Assembly (NCBI RefSeq): GCF_017583045.1
Contig: NZ_JAGFBF010000006.1
Coordinates: 62,001 to 126,000 of the forward strand
Origin: Leucobacter tardus
GTDB lineage: Bacteria > Actinomycetota > Actinomycetes > Actinomycetales > Microbacteriaceae
Length of the DNA stretch: 64,000 nt
Direction: 5' to 3'
Position 1 is the first letter of the stretch, and each line of letters begins with the position of its first letter. The notes beneath the pieces were generated by a model. The model was not told the origin of the DNA, did not search any database, and saw nothing but the letters and a program-made list of their open reading frames with translations. This document shows positions 19,525 through 28,321 of the stretch, piece after piece. Made by a program: the position numbers and the translations under genes.

Positions 19525-21278
19525 TACGCCGCACCCCCGTTCGGTGTCGCGTCGGCCTTCTCGAGCTGCGACTCGACGATCTCCTGATAGACGGGGCTCT
19601 GTTCGAGCAACTCCGCGTGGGTGCCGCGTCCCACGATCTCGCCGTCCTCCATCACCAGGATCTGATCGGCGTCGGTGATGGTGGACACGCGCTGCGCCAC
19701 GATGATCGTGGTCGCTCCCGCGGTCGCCGACGGGAGCGCGTCCCGCAGCCGCGCATCGGTCGCGACGTCGAGGGCGGAGAAGGAGTCGTCGAAGAGGTAG
19801 ACCCGCGGCCGCGCCACGAGGGCGCGGGCGATCGAGATCCGCTGCCGCTGCCCTCCGGAGACACTGGTGCCGCCTTGCGAGATGGGCTCGTCGAGGCCGT
19901 GCTCCTTGGCGCGCACGAAGTCGTCGCCCTGAGCGACGCGGAGCGCCTCCCAGAGTTCGTCGTCGCTCGCCGCCTCGTTGCCGAACCGCAGATTCGTGGC
20001 GACGGTGCCCGAGAAGAGGTACGGTCGCTGGGGGACGAGACTGACCGCACTGGCCAGCTGCGCGCGCGTGAGCCGGCTGACCTCGGATCCGTCGATGGTC
20101 ACGGAGCCGCTCTGCGGATCGAAGAGCCTGAGCACCAGGTTCAGCAGCGTGGTCTTACCCGACCCCGTCGATCCGATGATCGCGGTCGTCCGCCCGGGCT
20201 CAGCGACGAATGAGGCGTTCTTGATCACGGGCAGCTCCGCGCCGGGGAACCCGAACGTCACGTCCCGGAACTCGACGCGGCCGGCTGCCGGCGTCGGCAC
20301 CGACTCGGTTTCGGGGAACGACAGGGCGGACTGCGTGTCGAAGAGATCGCGGAGGCGTTCGGCGCAGACCACGGCTCGCGGAATCATCATCGTCATGAAG
20401 ACGCCCATCATGACGGCCATCAGGATCTGCAGCAGGTACTGCAGGAACGCCGTCAGAGATCCCACCTCGACGAGGCCGGCATCGACGCGCTGACCGCCGA
20501 ACCAGAGCACGGCACCGGTCGCGATGTGCAGCACCATCATGATGACGGGGAACATCAGGACGAACACATTGCCGACCTTCACCGAGACGTCGGTGATGTT
20601 GCGGTTCGCGACCTCGTAGCGATCGGCTTCGAAGTGCTCGCGCACGAACGCGCGAACCACGCGGATCCCCATGATCTGCTCGCGCAGCACGCCGTTGATC
20701 GCGTCGACGCGATCCTGCATCTTGCGGAACAGCGGCAGCAGCAACCAGACGAGGAAGCTCACGATGACGGCCAGCACCGCGACCGATGCCCAGACGAGCC
20801 AGGCGAGTCCGGCGTCTTCGCGGAGCGCCATGATGATGCCGCCGATCGCCATGATGGGCGCCGTCACCATGAAGTTGAACGTCATCATGGCGAGCATCTG
20901 GATCTGCTGCACATCGTTGGTGCCGCGCGTGATGAGGGTGCCGGCCCCGAAGCGCGTCGCTTCGAGCGTGGAGAGGGAGTCGACCTTGCGGTACACGCGA
21001 CTGCGCAGATCCCGGCCGATGCCCATGCTCGCTCGGGCGCCGAAGTAGACGGCCGCGACGGCCGCGACGACCTGAGCGAGGGAGACGAGCAGCATCGTGG
21101 CCCCGGTGCTCCAGATGAAGTCGGTGTCGCCGTTTGCGATGCCGCGATCGATGATCTGCGCGTTGAGGCTCGGCAACCACAGCGCCGCGATGGTCGCGAG
21201 CAGTTGCAGCACCAGTACGAGCGTGATGAACACGCGATAGCGCTTCGCGTGTTGGAGCGTGAGCCTGAGGAGCGCCAC
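19524..21278 (-). CDS. ABC exporter, fused permease-ATPase (first half of a heterodimer)
   Basis: 584 residues from GTG 21278, which has GAAGGG six bases upstream; a longer frame to 21401 has no such support. Six membrane helices (about 15-300) precede a nucleotide-binding domain with IGSTGSGKTTLLN, SGGQRQRISIARAL and VYLFDDSFSALD. The Asp in place of the catalytic Glu (LFDDS) marks the degenerate site typical of one half of BmrCD/TM287-288 exporters. Coupled by overlap to the downstream partner. Substrate unknown; lipid or drug export is the usual role. Confidence 0.9.
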   Translation of the reverse strand: MALLRLTLQHAKRYRVFITLVLVLQLLATIAALWLPSLNAQIIDRGIANGDTDFIWSTGATMLLVSLAQVVAAVAAVYFGARASMGIGRDLRSRVYRKVDSLSTLEATRFGAGTLITRGTNDVQQIQMLAMMTFNFMVTAPIMAIGGIIMALREDAGLAWLVWASVAVLAVIVSFLVWLLLPLFRKMQDRVDAINGVLREQIMGIRVVRAFVREHFEADRYEVANRNITDVSVKVGNVFVLMFPVIMMVLHIATGAVLWFGGQRVDAGLVEVGSLTAFLQYLLQILMAVMMGVFMTMMIPRAVVCAERLRDLFDTQSALSFPETESVPTPAAGRVEFRDVTFGFPGAELPVIKNASFVAEPGRTTAIIGSTGSGKTTLLNLVLRLFDPQSGSVTIDGSEVSRLTRAQLASAVSLVPQRPYLFSGTVATNLRFGNEAASDDELWEALRVAQGDDFVRAKEHGLDEPISQGGTSVSGGQRQRISIARALVARPRVYLFDDSFSALDVATDARLRDALPSATAGATTIIVAQRVSTITDADQILVMEDGEIVGRGTHAELLEQSPVYQEIVESQLEKADATPNGGAA

Positions 21279-21486
21279 GATGTTCCCTTCGTCCAGTCGC
21301 CACGCCTGCGTCCACCCGCAACGTGGACCGCAGGGGCGCACGAACCGAGACGTGCTTCGCGGCAGACGGGTGACTCTATCAGACGTCCATCGCCCTGACA
21401 ATCGTACTCGATCGGCCAGTGCTCACGTCGAGAGTCTGCGCGCGGTTCGATCGGGATCCGCCGAGTCGTGGACCCCTGGAAACGCC

Positions 21487-21524
21487 GCAGGGGCGGCACC
21501 ACCCGGAAGTGGTACCGCCCCTGC
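21487..21524 (-). terminator. Terminator of rplJ-rplL
   Basis: Two 16-base arms (21487-21502 and 21509-21524) pair at 15 of 16 positions with a six-base loop, 15 bases past the rplL stop. Confidence 0.78.
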
Positions 21525-21539
21525 GAGCCGTGAGAGAAC

Positions 21540-21923
21540 TTACGCGAGCTTGACGCCTGCGCCTGCCTCTTCGAGCTTGGCCTTGGCCGCCTCGGCGTCC
21601 TCCTTGTTCGCGCCCTCGAGCACGTTCTTGGGGGCTTCCTCGACGAGGGCCTTCGCCTCGCCCAGGCCGAGACCGGTGAGCTCGCGAACGACCTTGATGA
21701 CCTGGATCTTCTTGTCGCCGACCGAGTCGAGGACGACGTCGAACTCGTCCTTCTCCTCCTCAGCGGCGGCCTCGCCACCGGCGGCGGGCGCTGCAGCAAC
21801 CGCGACGGGGGCGGCGGCCGAGACGTCGAAGGTCTCCTCGAACGCCTTCACGAACTCCGAGAGCTCGATGAGGGTGAGCTCCTTGAACTGCTCGAGCAGC
21901 TCTTCAGTCGAAAGCTTAGCCAT
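21540..21923 (-). CDS. rplL: 50S ribosomal protein L7/L12
   Basis: 127 residues. Forms the ribosomal stalk that recruits translation factors. N-terminal dimerisation helices (1-35), an Ala/Gly/Glu hinge (~37-57) and the C-terminal domain with [25 protein letters not shown] good AAGGAG box precedes ATG 21923. It is the second gene after rplJ, 72 bases downstream, and a strong hairpin follows it. Confidence 0.98.
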   Translation of the reverse strand: MAKLSTEELLEQFKELTLIELSEFVKAFEETFDVSAAAPVAVAAAPAAGGEAAAEEEKDEFDVVLDSVGDKKIQVIKVVRELTGLGLGEAKALVEEAPKNVLEGANKEDAEAAKAKLEEAGAGVKLA

Positions 21924-21995
21924 GATGTATCTCCTTGGTGTGTGCCCGCACGAAGCGGACGGATCTTGTCAGTACCGAACTGCGTGAACGAGTGC

Positions 21996-22505
21996 TTACG
22001 CGTCCTGCTTTTCCTGCAGCGCGCCGAAGCCGCGAGCGGCCTTGGCGGGCAGAGCGTTGAACAGCTGCGCTGCACCGATCAGCGATGCCTGCATGGCGCC
22101 GGCGGCCTTGGCCAGCAGCACCTCGCGGCTCTCGAGATCGGCGAGCTTGCCTACCTCAGCGGCGGTGAGGGGCTTGCCATCGAAGTAGCCCGCCTTCACC
22201 ACCAAAAGAGGGTGTGCCTTGGCGAAGTCACGCAGTGCCTTGGCGACCGCGACGGTGTCACCGTGCACGAAGGCGATCGCCGAAGGTCCGGCGAGCTCGT
22301 CATCGAATGCGGTGATCCCGGCGTTGTTGGCCGCAATCTTGGTCAGCGTGTTCTTCGACACGGCGTACGTCGCGTGCTCGCGGATGCTCCGCCGCAGTTC
22401 CTGCAGCTGTGCAACCGTGAGTCCGCGGTACTCGGTCAGCAGAACGGCGCTCGACTCTTCAAACTTCTGCTGAAGATCGGCAACCGTAGCTTCCTTCGTA
22501 GCCAT
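21996..22505 (-). CDS. rplJ: 50S ribosomal protein L10
   Basis: 169 residues. L10 is the base of the L7/L12 stalk and binds 23S rRNA. It shows [21 protein letters not shown] (~22-42) and the C-terminal L12-binding helix ([22 protein letters not shown]). ATG 22505 follows GGGAGC. It is preceded by a ~200-base leader that fits the autoregulatory L10 leader and contains a hairpin with a T run. The rplK-rplA genes are not adjacent here. Confidence 0.97.
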   Translation of the reverse strand: MATKEATVADLQQKFEESSAVLLTEYRGLTVAQLQELRRSIREHATYAVSKNTLTKIAANNAGITAFDDELAGPSAIAFVHGDTVAVAKALRDFAKAHPLLVVKAGYFDGKPLTAAEVGKLADLESREVLLAKAAGAMQASLIGAAQLFNALPAKAARGFGALQEKQDA

Positions 22506-22702
22506 GGCGCTCCCTAGCTTGTCGTCATCCGTCGGACGGGCGTCCGGCGGAGGCCGTGCCGCTCGGAGCTGCTCTGAACATGAGAAAAGCTCCGGCGCGC
22601 ACGCACGGAGCTTCAAGTGTTTCGAAGATTCGCACCTGCGCTGGTCTTCGCTGCTGCGAACGTTCCGGGATCCCGGGGGACCCTACCGGCGGTCTTTGGC
22701 CA
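22506..22702 (-). ncRNA. L10 leader (ribosomal protein autoregulatory RNA) of rplJL
   Basis: The 197-base untranslated leader contains, near its 5' end, CCAAAGACCGCCGGTAGGG, matching the kink-turn region of bacterial L10 leaders that bind the L10-L12 complex and repress translation of their own mRNA. It ends at the rplJ ribosome binding site. The match is by motif and position; the full covariance structure could not be tested. Confidence 0.6.
22583..22613 (-). terminator. Attenuator-like hairpin inside the rplJ leader
   Basis: AAGCTCCG and CGGAGCTT (22587-22613) form a perfect eight-base stem with an 11-base loop, and the minus strand then reads TTTTCTC. That is an intrinsic-terminator shape in the middle of the rplJ leader, about 80 bases before the start codon. 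Confidence 0.6.
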
Positions 22703-22708
22703 GATACG

Positions 22709-22737
22709 AACATACCACGCCGCGCGCTGCACGGCAA
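22709..22737 (-). promoter_or_regulatory. Promoter of rplJL
   Basis: TTGCCG (22732-22737) and TATGTT (22709-22714) are separated by 17 bases on the minus strand, a near-consensus vegetative promoter. The start would be near 22702, just after the response regulator gene ends. Confidence 0.6.
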
Positions 22738-22764
22738 AGCGGCACGGGTACGGAGCGCGTCCGC

Positions 22765-23490
22765 TCAGACGTCCGCGGCCTTCAGCATGTAGCCGGCGCC
22801 GCGCACCGTGTGAATCATCGGCGTGCGACCGGCATCGATCTTCTTGCGCAGGTACGAGATGTACAGCTCGACGACGGCGGGTTTGCCGGTGAAATCGTAG
22901 GTCCACACGCGGTCGAGGATCTGCGCCTTCGACAGGACGCGTCGCGGGTTGCGCATGAGGTAGCGCAGCAGCTCGAACTCCGTGCTCGTCACGTCGATCG
23001 CCTCGCCCCCGCGCTCGACCTCGTAGCTGTCCTCGTTCAAGGTGAGATCTCCGACACGGATGACCGGATCGGGGGCCGCGCTCTGCGTGATCTGCGACCG
23101 CCGCACCAGGCCTCGGAGTCGCGCGATGAGCTCCTCGAGACTGAACGGCTTCACGACATAGTCGTCGCCGCCCGCCGTGAGTCCGTTGATCCGGTCGTCG
23201 ACGGAGTCGAGTGCCGTGAGGAACAGCACGGGCACCGTCACCCCCTGACTCCGGAGCCGGGAAAGCACCTGCATGCCGTCGATGTCGGGCAGCATGATGT
23301 CGAGCACCGCCACGTCGGGGGCGAACTCCCGCATCGCGTCGAGCGCTCCCTGACCGGTTGCCGACGTGCGCACGTCCCACCCCTCGTACCGCAGCGCCAT
23401 GGCGATGAGTTGCGAGATCGAATCCTCGTCATCGGTAATGAGCGCACGCAGCTTTCCGCCGTCCGCACGCAGCATGTCACCTGGAGTCAT
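22765..23490 (-). CDS. Orphan response regulator, OmpR/PhoP family
   Basis: 241 residues. The receiver domain (about 14-128) has the acidic pocket TDDEDS, the phosphorylation site VAVLDIML and the switch Lys in VVKPFSLEEL. The winged-helix DNA-binding domain (about 140-238) contains STEFELLRYLMRNPRRVLSKAQILDRVW and ends in the wing VRGAGYMLKAADV. No histidine kinase lies beside it. It resembles the PhoP-like regulator at 44.5 kb. Two starts are possible, 23490 or the ATG 15 bases inside. Divergent from the YqaJ-like gene. Confidence 0.88.
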   Translation of the reverse strand: MTPGDMLRADGGKLRALITDDEDSISQLIAMALRYEGWDVRTSATGQGALDAMREFAPDVAVLDIMLPDIDGMQVLSRLRSQGVTVPVLFLTALDSVDDRINGLTAGGDDYVVKPFSLEELIARLRGLVRRSQITQSAAPDPVIRVGDLTLNEDSYEVERGGEAIDVTSTEFELLRYLMRNPRRVLSKAQILDRVWTYDFTGKPAVVELYISYLRKKIDAGRTPMIHTVRGAGYMLKAADV

Positions 23491-23554
23491 AGGAGCATTG
23501 TCCGGCTTGCTGCTGTGTGCCCGCTGTGCCCGGCGAAGTGGCAGAATACTGACG

Positions 23555-24142
23555 ATGTCAGTCGCTGCCCCGAGCTATCTCACCCGCGTCGTCACCGACG
23601 GTTCCGACCGGGTCGCGTGGATGCGCGCGCGCTCACGAGGGATCACGGCGACCGATGTCGCGAAGCTCTCAACGCCCCGCTCCATCGAGACGGCGGCGCA
23701 CGCGAAGCTCTTCGGCACATCGTTCAGCGGCAACGTCTACACCGATCATGGGCGGGCGCGCGAACCCGAGATCGCCGCCTGGGTGCTGCAAGAGCACACC
23801 ATCTCTCCGAGCGCCGCGCTCTTCCACGCCGCCTCCGACCTGCGGCACCTGGCCACCCCGGACGGCGTCGTCCAGCGTGAGAACGGCCACATCGAACTCG
23901 CCGAGATCAAGACGACCAATAAGGAGTGGCGGTCGATCCCCCGCCACTACCTGCGGCAGGTCTGGTGGCAGCAGTACGTGCTCGGGGCCGAGCGCACGCT
24001 GATGGTGTGGGAACGGCACGAGGGTTTCGTCCCCGTGGGCGACCCGGAATGCCGGTGGATCGACCGCGATGAGAACGAGATCGCCCGGCTCGTCGATCTC
24101 GCGGGGCGACTGATCGACGTGCTCATCGCGCGCACGACCTGA
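23555..24142 (+). CDS. YqaJ-like viral recombinase/exonuclease-family protein
   Basis: 195 residues. Features of the YqaJ/lambda-exonuclease branch of PD-(D/E)XK nucleases: an N-terminal ITATDVAKLS-type start, an HGRAREPEIAAW motif (~63-74) and the catalytic-type ELAEIKTTNKEW (Asp/Glu-x-Lys) at about 115-126. Such enzymes resect double-stranded DNA 5' to 3' in phage recombination. Here it is a single gene with no RecT partner, between a response regulator and a PH-domain gene. AATACT just upstream of ATG 23555 suggests a near-leaderless transcript. Substrate inferred from family only. Confidence 0.75.
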   Translation: MSVAAPSYLTRVVTDGSDRVAWMRARSRGITATDVAKLSTPRSIETAAHAKLFGTSFSGNVYTDHGRAREPEIAAWVLQEHTISPSAALFHAASDLRHLATPDGVVQRENGHIELAEIKTTNKEWRSIPRHYLRQVWWQQYVLGAERTLMVWERHEGFVPVGDPECRWIDRDENEIARLVDLAGRLIDVLIARTT

Positions 24143-24143
24143 G

Positions 24144-24686
24144 TCAGAAACGCTGCGGCGGAGCGGCGGTCCGAGCCACGAGCTCCTGAACCGCCTCCGC
24201 GACCCGTGTCATTCCGGGCACGTCGGCGATGGTCGTGCGGTCGGGCCCGACGCACAGGTCGATGTCGCCCGATCCGTGCATTCGCTGCCCGACCGTCCGC
24301 CGCGTCCGCACTTCGCTCACTCGTGACAGCGAGATCTCGAGCCGATGACGGACGAAGAACCCCCGCCGCATGATGACGCGGCGGGTCGTAATGGTCGTCC
24401 GCTCCGCCAGCCAGGTGAGGATCGGCAGGAAGACGAGCAGGATGCTGAGCAGGATCGCGGCAATGCCGGCGGCGACGTTCGCCAGGGGTTGAGCGAAGGA
24501 GCCGACCCAGTAGCCCGTCGCCGCGGCGAGCGCGAAGAGCAGGACGACGGGGACCGTCAGGTGCCGCCCGTGCCGACGGACCCGCAGCACCACCACCTCC
24601 GGCCGCGCCGGAGGTTCGGGCGCCGGCCCCAGCGCGGCCTCGAGATCGGCCGCACTGGAGTCGAGCGAACGTCGCTGCCGACTCAT
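24144..24686 (-). CDS. PH-domain membrane protein
   Basis: 180 residues: a hydrophilic N-terminus, two membrane helices (about 44-63 and 67-90), then a bPH_2-like domain (TTITTRRVIMRRGFFVRHRLEISLSRVSEVR at about 95-128). It is the third gene of a coupled set with NfeD and flotillin (ATGA overlap at 24683), so a role at flotillin membrane domains is likely. Same family as the PH proteins at 8-10 kb. Confidence 0.78.
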   Translation of the reverse strand: MSRQRRSLDSSAADLEAALGPAPEPPARPEVVVLRVRRHGRHLTVPVVLLFALAAATGYWVGSFAQPLANVAAGIAAILLSILLVFLPILTWLAERTTITTRRVIMRRGFFVRHRLEISLSRVSEVRTRRTVGQRMHGSGDIDLCVGPDRTTIADVPGMTRVAEAVQELVARTAAPPQRF

Positions 24687-26275
24687 GACGCGTCGGTACC
24701 GCCGCTCTCCGGTGCATCAGCGGTGCCCGTCGCCTGCCGATCCTCGGAACCGAGGTCGGGCGTCGCGATCGACGGATCCATGTCCGCCGCGCGCTCGCGC
24801 CGCAGATCTGCGCGGCGCACATCGGTCGCCGCCCGGTCGGCGGCTTCGCCGAAGCTCGACGCGGAACGCTGCTGCGCGCGACCGGCGGCTGCGCCTGCGG
24901 CGCTCCCGGTGGCGACACCGTTCAGCATGCCGACCAGATCGACGCCGACGGTGTCGCGCGCCATGTCGAGGAGTCCCTTGATGTTGCCCATCGCATCGCC
25001 GGCAACCTTCGAGGTGCCGTCCGCGGAGACCACCGTCATCGTGTCGATCGCACTGATCGCGTTCGCGTACTCCGAGGCGATCTGCGGCAGCAACTGGATG
25101 AGTTCCTGCGCGAGCACCGCCTGCGACTGGGTCTCGAGCGCACGCGCACGCGCGTCGATCGCGTCGGCCTCGGCCGTACCCTTGGCGCGCAGCGCGCGGG
25201 CCTCGGCCTCGCCCTCTGCGGCGAGCGCCTCGGCGCCCGCGATACGCGCTGCCCGGGCCGCGAGCCCTTCGCGCTCCGTCGCCTGCGCACGACCGTCGGC
25301 TGCTGCGACCGCCGCGGCGGCCTCGGCCTTGGCGATCTGCTCGACGCGGTACGCCTCCGCCTCGGCGACGGCGCGGACGTCGGCATTCAACTGCTCCTTG
25401 CGGAGCGTCACCTGCCGCTGCGCGGTGAGCTGCTGCTGCTCGACGATGTCCTGCTGCTGGATCGCGTCCTCGAGCGGCTGCGCGGCCGAGGCCTGCGCGG
25501 TCGCCTTGTCCGTCTCGGCCTGAACGGCCGCCTGACGCAGCTTGAACTCGCGATTGCGATCGAGCAGGTGCTGCTCGGCCGAGATCTTCGCCTCTTCCGA
25601 AGCCTGGTAGGCGTTGGTCTCGGCGATATCGGCGGCCTGGCGCACCTTCGCAGCCTCGGGGCGGCCGATGTTGGTGATGTAGTCGGCTCCGTCGCGGATC
25701 TCCTGGATCTGCAGGGTATCGACGACGAGACCCTGCTTCGTGAGCGCTTCTTCCGCGGCTTCGAGCACGCTCTGAGCGACGACCGCGCGGTCGCGGATGA
25801 TCTGGAGCACCGTCAGTCCGCCGATGATGGAGCGGAGGGAACCCGAGAGGACCTCCTGCGTCGACTCGTCGATCTCGTCCGAGTTCGAGAGGAAGCGCTG
25901 GGCTGCGGCGCGGATCATCTCCTGGGATCCGCCGACCTTCACCACCGCGACGGCCTGAGCCTGGATCGTGATGCCGTCGGTCGTCTGCGCCTCGGTCGTG
26001 ATAGTGAGACGTCGCGAGCGCAGCGAGATCGTGAACGACTTCTGCACGAAGGGCACGACGAAGACGCCGCCGCCCGTCACGACCTTCTGTCCTGAGAGGT
26101 CGCGGACGGTCTGACCCGTCTTCGTGTCGGAGACCTCCTTGCCCCTGCCGCCGGTGACGATGATCGCTTCGTCGGGCTTCGCGATGCGGTAGCGCTTGAT
26201 GATCACCAGCGCGATCAGCACCAGCGCGACGATCGCGCCGAATATCCCGACGATGGCGGGGGTGAACAAGATCAT
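24683..26275 (-). CDS. Flotillin-like SPFH-domain protein
   Basis: 530 residues. N-terminal membrane helix (FTPAIVGIFGAIVALVLIALVI), SPFH/band-7 domain (about 30-230), then a long Ala/Glu/Gln coiled coil (about 230-395) with repeated EAEARALRAKGTAEADAI-like blocks, and a Gly/Ala tail. This is the order of bacterial FloT/YuaG, which organises membrane microdomains. Coupled by ATGA overlaps to an NfeD protein upstream and a PH-domain protein downstream. The NfeD-flotillin pair is a well-known arrangement. Confidence 0.92.
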   Translation of the reverse strand: MILFTPAIVGIFGAIVALVLIALVIIKRYRIAKPDEAIIVTGGRGKEVSDTKTGQTVRDLSGQKVVTGGGVFVVPFVQKSFTISLRSRRLTITTEAQTTDGITIQAQAVAVVKVGGSQEMIRAAAQRFLSNSDEIDESTQEVLSGSLRSIIGGLTVLQIIRDRAVVAQSVLEAAEEALTKQGLVVDTLQIQEIRDGADYITNIGRPEAAKVRQAADIAETNAYQASEEAKISAEQHLLDRNREFKLRQAAVQAETDKATAQASAAQPLEDAIQQQDIVEQQQLTAQRQVTLRKEQLNADVRAVAEAEAYRVEQIAKAEAAAAVAAADGRAQATEREGLAARAARIAGAEALAAEGEAEARALRAKGTAEADAIDARARALETQSQAVLAQELIQLLPQIASEYANAISAIDTMTVVSADGTSKVAGDAMGNIKGLLDMARDTVGVDLVGMLNGVATGSAAGAAAGRAQQRSASSFGEAADRAATDVRRADLRRERAADMDPSIATPDLGSEDRQATGTADAPESGGTDAS

Positions 26276-26856
26276 GAATGCTCCGTTCTCGGTGGTTCTG
26301 GCGGTTCAGTGGTGTCGGGGTCGATCGAGGCGACCTGCACCGATGTCGAGGTGAGCGTCTGCACGATGCGCACGCGTGCGCCACGCTCGATGCTCTGCTG
26401 CGCGGTGGCCGAGAGCGAGACGCGCTCCCCGTGCCGCACGAGGGCGACTTCGCCCAGGCCGCCCTGCGGAATGGCGAGAACGACGAAGGCCTCACTGCCG
26501 ACCAGGTCGCTGCCGCTGACCGCGGTCGACGACTCCGCACCGCGGATGAGCTTGCTCAGCCACCACGCGGCGACGGCGCCGAAGAGGCCCGCGATCGCAC
26601 CGACGACGGACCCCGCCCCCGGCGACATTCCCGCACCGACGCTGGCGAAGGCGGTGAAGCCGAAGATCGACGTGAACGCCGCGATCGTGGTCAGGCTGAG
26701 CGGCCCGTCGCCGAAGTCGAATGCGTCGAAGATGCCGTCCAGCACGAGGGAGATGAGCAGGAGCACGCCGCCGACGATGCCGATGACGAGGAAGATGCTG
26801 CCGGCGAAGAGCGATCCATCGAGGAGTCGCCCGATCCAGTCCATCGCCGCAATCAT
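26272..26856 (-). CDS. NfeD-like membrane protein
   Basis: 194 residues from ATG 26856. Four membrane helices (about 12-39, 54-75, 80-105) then an OB-fold C-terminal domain (about 118-190: GSEAFVVLAIPQGGLGEVALVRHGERVSLSA), characteristic of NfeD partners of flotillins. Start chosen because GTGAGAG precedes it; a longer frame to 26937 is arginine-rich and unlikely. The TACGAT near 26870 could be the operon's -10 box. Confidence 0.82.
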   Translation of the reverse strand: MIAAMDWIGRLLDGSLFAGSIFLVIGIVGGVLLLISLVLDGIFDAFDFGDGPLSLTTIAAFTSIFGFTAFASVGAGMSPGAGSVVGAIAGLFGAVAAWWLSKLIRGAESSTAVSGSDLVGSEAFVVLAIPQGGLGEVALVRHGERVSLSATAQQSIERGARVRIVQTLTSTSVQVASIDPDTTEPPEPPRTEHS

Positions 26857-27045
26857 CTCTCTCACCCCGCATCGTATCGCTCCGGCCAGTCTAGCGGGCA
26901 GTCTCGCCGGGCCCGCTGGCGAGACGCGGAGCGACACCGGACCGGAATGTCGTCACCGAAATGTGAGCAATCACACTGTATTGGTCGAGCGTAAGGCAAC
27001 TAGTGTAGGTTTCGGTTGAGCACAGAACGTGTTGGAGGAGAGCAG

Positions 27046-27663
27046 ATGGCGAAGCGACAGCCGGGGAGACCGTTCTCCACCGAGATCACGACGGATCTTC
27101 TCGAGGCTGCGGAGCGCGCGATGGAGCGCGGCGGCTACTCCAATCTGACGGTCGACACCCTGGTCCGCGAAGCGGGCACCACTCGGGCGACGTTCTACCG
27201 CCGCTTCACCGGAGCTTCGCACCTGGCATTCGAGGTACTGGCCGCGAAGTTCGGCGACGTCGGCGACACCGACACCGGATCCCTGCTCGGCGACCTCACC
27301 GAGGTGCAGCGCGCAGACGTGCAGATGCTCTCCTCGCAGCTCATGCGCAACAACCTCGCCGGGTTGCTCGAGGCGATGCGCACCGACGACCAGGTGCGCG
27401 AACTCTTCACCGAGCGGTTCCTCGCCCCCCGTCGCGAATCGATCCGCCTCGCCGTCGATCGAGCGGCCGAGCGTGGAGAGCTCGGCGCCGTACCCGGCAT
27501 CGATATCGAAGAACTGCGCGATCTCATGATCGGACCGATCATCGCCCGGATCCTCCTGCCCACCGGCGGCGGGTTCGACGCGGAATTCGCCGAACGAACC
27601 GCGGAGACGGCACACCGCCACGCGCTCGCGGCGGTCGGGATCGCGACACCGGAACCCGCCTGA
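27046..27663 (+). CDS. TetR-family transcriptional regulator
   Basis: 205 residues. N-terminal helix-turn-helix (NLTVDTLVREAGTTRATFYRRF at about 32-53) and an all-helical ligand-binding domain with a C-terminal DUF-type TetR_C region (SSQLMRNNLAGLLEAMRTDDQVRELFTER). ATG 27046 has GGAGGAG upstream. It is divergent from the NfeD-flotillin operon, 189 bases away, and may regulate it. It lies immediately before the integrated element. Confidence 0.9.
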   Translation: MAKRQPGRPFSTEITTDLLEAAERAMERGGYSNLTVDTLVREAGTTRATFYRRFTGASHLAFEVLAAKFGDVGDTDTGSLLGDLTEVQRADVQMLSSQLMRNNLAGLLEAMRTDDQVRELFTERFLAPRRESIRLAVDRAAERGELGAVPGIDIEELRDLMIGPIIARILLPTGGGFDAEFAERTAETAHRHALAAVGIATPEPA

Positions 27664-27741
27664 TACGTCGCTCCTCCGAGGGGGAGCCGAGTGCACCGCC
27701 CGCATCCGCGCTCCGGGGTGTCAGCGGGCCCTGCCGACTGT

Positions 27742-27771
27742 GGTGGTGCCCTGGAGAGGAATCGAACCTCC
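27742..27771. repeat. Left attachment site (att), 30-bp direct repeat
   Basis: An exact 30-base copy of the tRNA-Arg 3' end (repeated at 35015-35044) lies here without the rest of the tRNA. This is the classic product of site-specific integration into a tRNA gene, and marks the left boundary of the element. Confidence 0.9.
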
Positions 27772-27795
27772 TGGGATCGGGGTCACCAATAGAGC

Positions 27796-27807
27796 GACTA
27801 GCTAGTC
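27796..27807. repeat. 12-bp perfect palindrome near left att
   Basis: GACTAGCTAGTC is self-complementary and lies 25 bases inside the left att, in an AT-rich stretch (CCTTATATATAGGGGCG follows). It could be an arm-type or excisionase site, or chance. Confidence 0.35.
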
Positions 27808-27919
27808 CTTATATATAGGGGCGTTTTCGATTTCAGTTGACGAAGCATAATTTGGCCGTTCACCGTCGAATTGTTGCCATTCCTGTTGCCACGTTGACCA
27901 GGGGAGACAAGATTGAGGG

Positions 27920-28252
27920 ATGGAAGATGCACTCACTGTCGCCGTCCGCGCACTGATTCATGAAGAGACGCGACAGCTCCGAACTGAGATAGAAAAATTA
28001 CGACGCACCCTAGGCACCCCTCCCGCACTCCCCAAAGATGAAGGTGCTGACGGCGATGACGATCTCAGTGGGATGCCGAAGATCATGACCACCGAAATGC
28101 TCGCCGGACAGTTTCCCGAATTGTCACGGCGAACGCTCGAGGACTGGAGAACCAAAGGCGTTGGGCCAATGTCGGTAAAAGCCGATAACGCAAGAAGGGT
28201 TTACTACCTAAAGTCCGACGTCATCGCGTGGATAATGGCCAACCGCGACTGA
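27920..28252 (+). CDS. Excisionase/AlpA-like helix-turn-helix protein
   Basis: 110 residues. A coiled N-terminus (ALIHEETRQLRTEIEKLRRTL), then a winged-helix-like domain (about 57-108): KIMTTEMLAGQFPELSRRTLEDWRTKGVGPMSV, the MerR/AlpA type used by phage excisionases and helper regulators. The body ends VYYLKSDVIAWIMANRD, the usual wing and C-terminal helix. First gene after the left att, where an excisionase is expected. Frame intact. Confidence 0.7.
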   Translation: MEDALTVAVRALIHEETRQLRTEIEKLRRTLGTPPALPKDEGADGDDDLSGMPKIMTTEMLAGQFPELSRRTLEDWRTKGVGPMSVKADNARRVYYLKSDVIAWIMANRD

Positions 28253-28321
28253 TGAGATGTCTCTCTTTGTTCTTTCTCCGGAGAGACAACGACTACGCTC
28301 TCATTTTTCTCGCCGTCGGGG

